Source: Campylorhamphus procurvoides (taxonomy: Eukaryota > Chordata > Aves > Passeriformes > Dendrocolaptidae). Taken from it: 64,000 bases of DNA. Positions within the stretch are counted from its first letter, which is position 1. Every line of letters starts with the position of its first letter. Location of the stretch: assembly GCA_013396655.1 (NCBI GenBank), contig WBMV01005969.1, positions 653,534 to 717,533 on the forward strand, read 5' to 3'. The position numbers were made by a program, and so were the translations under genes. This document shows, in pieces, positions 60,224-64,000 of the stretch. The notes beneath the pieces are model-generated. The model worked only from the letters and a program-made list of their open reading frames with translations. It was not told where the DNA came from and made no database searches.

Positions 60224-63200
60224 CTATTCGTGAAAGTCTTCTGTCTTATGATACTGCCTGTCTTGTCTGTGCATGTATGCTTTCATGAATGCTGCATATC
60301 TAACTATTTAGAGAACTCTGCAAACTTGAACTTCTTGCTTTCTAGTCAGAAAATTCTAGAAAACCTCATATACAACAGCTTCTACCTCTGCTTCAGAGAA
60401 GAGCAAACCCGTTTGGTGAGGTTCACCTGAAGACTCACAGCCTCCAGGGACTTTGAGTAGGAATATAAAATAGAATTAAAACCTAGGCATGGTGAAGAAG
60501 AAATGAATTCTAAAGGAGAAAGCAAAAAATATCATCTGGAGGAGACATAATTTATAGGAATGAAATAAGTCTCACCAAGCTTGGCATTTGTTAGGGGATG
60601 GGTAAAGGGAACCAGCTTAAACTGGAATTAAAAGATTATATATCGGGAAGGTAATGGGCATGTAAATTGTTTTAAATGTTCATGTAAAGTTTTAATTCTT
60701 ATTCTAATAGATGTGTGTCTTTTGGTTAATAAATACTGCATCCTTTTCTTTGGAAGAAATATCTTGTGTGCAGTTAAATCCAAGCTAGTGTCCCAAATGG
60801 AAACCTATTGACAATGGCAGTTATACCCATGGTTAATTATGGGTGTAAAAAGCAGAGGAGCAGCAGTTTCACACCCTATTTAAGAGTAGGTGAGTTCTAA
60901 TTTTTTTTTTTTCTGGGGGAAGAAGACTTTGAAGAAATTCCACTATTAGTGCCACAAGCCTAAAAACACTGCTCACTTTGTGACTGTGGGAGAGGTGAAT
61001 GGGAGGATCCATGAAACATAGCGCATTCCTGCTTGCCTTTCCTTCCACACACAGAGACCAGAGCCAAACAGGCTCCACAGGTGTCCCGGCTCCCAACCAG
61101 ACTTTCATATGATACTTATTCCAGCTGCCCTTCCTGCCGACCCTGGCAGTGAGGGTGAGAACTGGCTGTGTTAACTTGAGCAAGAACAAGGCTTAGTCCT
61201 AAGGCAGCTTTAAAGTTTGCCAGAATTTTAGGCATTAACTGCTTGAATCCTTGTGAAACTGTCTGCTCATTACTTCAGCTGGTACAACCTGAGCCTGTAA
61301 ATTCATACACAATTCATAGGGGTAGCAATTTCTGCTCGCTTCATAAAGCAGTGAGGAGGGTTCAGACAGACTAGGAAATGGGGTATAATTCACTGTCTTC
61401 TGTGTACAAGGATTTCTGATAGATCACCTTTACTCACCCTGGCAGCATTTTGTAAGTGTTTGATGTCACTCAAGCAAACACACAAGGTGCTTCCTTCGCA
61501 TGATAATTTTTCTGGTGAGAACTGAAGCATATTGATCTTTTACTTCACTGAAGCTTCCACAGAGGTTATGACATTTAATGTTCAGCTTCAGCTGCTTATT
61601 GTTATGTGGTGTATGAACCAATGTGGCCCTGCAAAACAGGCTCTCTTCATAGCACCTCAGCAGATGTAAATAGCAACCTGTTACTCCAAATTGTCCATGC
61701 ATGAACAGTTTGAAGGAAAAAAATGATAATTCAGTTCCACCAGACTAATTCCCATACACAGACTGTAGCAATTCTCTAGAATAAGAAATTTTCTCTTCTG
61801 CCCCCAGTCCCAATCAGGCAATCCTATGGGAACACCCTGAGCGGGATGATAAGCTTTATGCATGCTTTGCTTGCCAGCACATTTAGTTTCTGCTGGAACA
61901 AGAGGCAGGCTGGCTTCTTTCAATGAATGGTCTTTAAACAAGGACTTGTTTTCACCGAGTCACCCAATGTCTTAACTGTGGAACCACTCCTTGAGATGTT
62001 TCAGTCTGTCCTATTTAGTGCAGTCCACAAGGAAGGATGAGGTTTCTGAAGTAGCCCCAGCTTATTCCATAAATCATTTTGTGGTTTAAATCCAATATGT
62101 TTGACCTGGTAATCAGTGAGGGCTGTTCCTGGTGTTCCTTCCCTAGGTGGTGGGTAGAGTGCAGATGCAGAACAAAGTGAAATTTTCCATCTGGGCTCCA
62201 ATTCAATACACAGCATGCAGCGGTACAGAACTTGGAGCAGAATAGGCAGAGACATCTAATGTCAGGTACAGAGAGGTCCGAGCTAGCTAGGAGAGAGGTC
62301 TCCTTTAGAAAGATGTTTCTACAGAAGGGCAGACGCACTGGTTCCAAGTCCTCATTTTGCTGATTCTCCTGCAAAGCGGTGTCCAAGCAGCCCTGGATTT
62401 GTGCAAGTACTGTTAAAGACTGCAAGCCATCAAGAGTAGTTGAAGCTGTCTGAACATGGCTCTAACTCAGGCTGTAGTGTGTCTGGCTCAAAAATTCAGC
62501 AAACAAGAGCCAGTCACCCAGCTTCTCATCTTACTGAGGTATAGGAGAGGATCAAGCTCAGTTAACTCACTGACCTAATGCAGGAATTCTGGAAATTGGA
62601 ATTAAAAAGCAATGGACTTATGCCTGCTTTCCATTTTTAAATACTAAATGGTCCATAGAAAATTATTTCTGGTTTGGTTTTCTTAAACACTGTTTAGCAA
62701 CAGCCTAATTTTCATTAAGTGTACTGCCTAGGTGCTCTGGGACTGCTTAGGCAGCCTAGTTTGAAAGCCAAGCAGGTTGTGTGATGATGCATTTTCTCCC
62801 ATTGCAGTAGACCAACCATCTAGCTCAGTTTCCCATTGTCAATTCATACAGAAAGAATCACAGTTCACTGAAATGAATGAGCAGACAGCTCATTAAGAAG
62901 TAGTTATTCCATAGTTTGTTCAGACTGACAACAAAATCCATTCAATGGATCCAAGTGATGGCACCCCTGTAGGAAAGCATCTGTACCACCACAAACTCTT
63001 TGTTTGGATGAGTTACAGGAGTGTTTGAAAGTCAAGCTTTTAGATTTCTGTATTGTTTTTGAAAATTAAATTAGGTAATGTTAAAGTACCTTGAAACTGT
63101 ATTTATTCATAGGTCCTACAGCATCAAAAATATAGAAAATTCTTTTGTCTCAATTTGAATCAGTCCATAAGTGTATGATCTTACTTTTTTCTTTACAATA

Positions 63201-64000
63201 TGGTGCAATTTTAAAAATTGAGCTTGATTTTTTTGTTGTGTGTACTCTTTAAAACATGGAAAAACCAGTATCATAAATTATTCTCTAGCATGCCATGTTT
63301 TAGGTCAGTTGCAAATGAACAAATATTAACTGCCTCTGCCACCCTAGTCTTTGTTCTGTTTTCTAGTATCAGCAAGATATTTGATAATCTTACATACCCC
63401 TTTCATTGTAATTTTTCCAGTATTTTAGAACCAAGAGGCTCTTGTACTCATGGAAAACAAGCAAACAAGCTATTTCATATTTTTGCACCACCTTATTCCT
63501 TATGGGACCCACACTACCTCTGTGTTCTTGCTACCCATTATTTGTTCACCTCTCTGACAGCTATTTTCAAGGGTTCATTTACTTGTATGAAGTTTGTACA
63601 AGACTCTTGTGTTTTGCCACATAACTTAAGGTTAAAGGAACTGAATACTTTAGATACCTTTCTTTGCTCAAGTGTAGTGGATATAATGAATTCCATTCCA
63701 AGTGTAGTATTTTGCCTCTTAAGCTGTTTCTAGTTGTGGATCTAACATTGGAAATGCCTAATCTGGAGATGAAGCTGAAGGCCACCATTCTTGAGCTTTG
63801 CAGCTGCTTGAGTACACACAGAGAGGACATACCCTGAACAAGGCAATGAGAATTGTAAACATGAACAAATTCTAGAGAAGAAAGCTGAACAGTTCCTCTT
63901 GTTGTTGCAAGATCATTGCTTATTGTAGGTTTACTTATATTTGGCAGTTTATTTTTAAAAGTTCCAGACAATGCGACTTCCACCTCATCCCTTGGGAAGT
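60224..64000. other. Unique sequence to the window end, no gene seen
   Basis: Open frames include 171 codons (63,218-63,733, +), 136 codons (62,015-62,425, -), 134 codons (63,579-63,983, -) and 106 codons (60,869-61,189, -). Several overlap on opposite strands, and none has a recognisable domain, signal sequence or splice context. A GC-richer patch lies at 62,050-62,400. I see no repeat I can name. Confidence 0.5.

Noticed and set aside
62015..62425. 136-codon minus-strand open frame
   Set aside because: No domain or exon signals; it sits in a GC-richer patch where stops are rarer.
63218..63733. 171-codon plus-strand open frame
   Set aside because: Phe/Leu/Ser-rich, overlaps a 134-codon minus-strand frame at its right end, and has no recognisable family.

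Overview
The window looks like avian nuclear DNA, probably from a neoavian bird. It carries 3'-truncated CR1 LINE copies ending in degenerate ATTCTATGA-type tails, older CR1 fragments, and solo LTRs that I recognise as avian endogenous-retrovirus LTRs. The background is AT-rich and CpG-poor, with no operon-like packing. I found no protein-coding gene I can defend: every open frame is short (171 codons at most), none has a recognisable domain, and none forms a convincing exon series. I read the window as intergenic sequence or the inside of a large intron.

Layout. 1-13,200 is unique AT-rich sequence with one good CR1 3' end (1,463-1,830, +). At 13,228-13,556 a CR1 endonuclease fragment on the minus strand abuts a CR1 3' tail on the plus strand, the shape left by a 5' inversion during insertion. 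21,775-22,015 is a second CR1 3' end (-). About 26,380-27,190, 35,640-36,300 and 37,310-37,480 hold very old CR1 coding remnants (+). 36,637-36,686 is a short direct repeat around a 12-bp hairpin, and 37,953-38,007 a 24-bp tandem duplication. 43,782-44,439 looks like a complete solo LTR (+) with matching TGTCCT/AGGACA ends and a TATA box. 53,650-56,080 is an old CR1 on the minus strand, endonuclease through reverse transcriptase, split by an LTR at 54,131-54,620 (-). 59,633-60,218 is a solo LTR (+) with an intact 5-bp target-site duplication (CTTTC). It is homologous to the one at 54,131, but in the opposite orientation.

How it fits together. The sequence records repeat layering: old CR1 copies first, then LTR insertions (one inside an old CR1), plus younger CR1 tails. 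No pathway or gene system is encoded as far as I can see. Repeat identities rest on sequence motifs and on my recollection of avian and reptilian consensus sequences, not on a search. Boundaries of old elements are approximate. I found no convincing undescribed system. The items most worth a second look are the CR1 inversion junction, the nested LTR, the 43.8-kb LTR and a few unexplained coding-like stretches.
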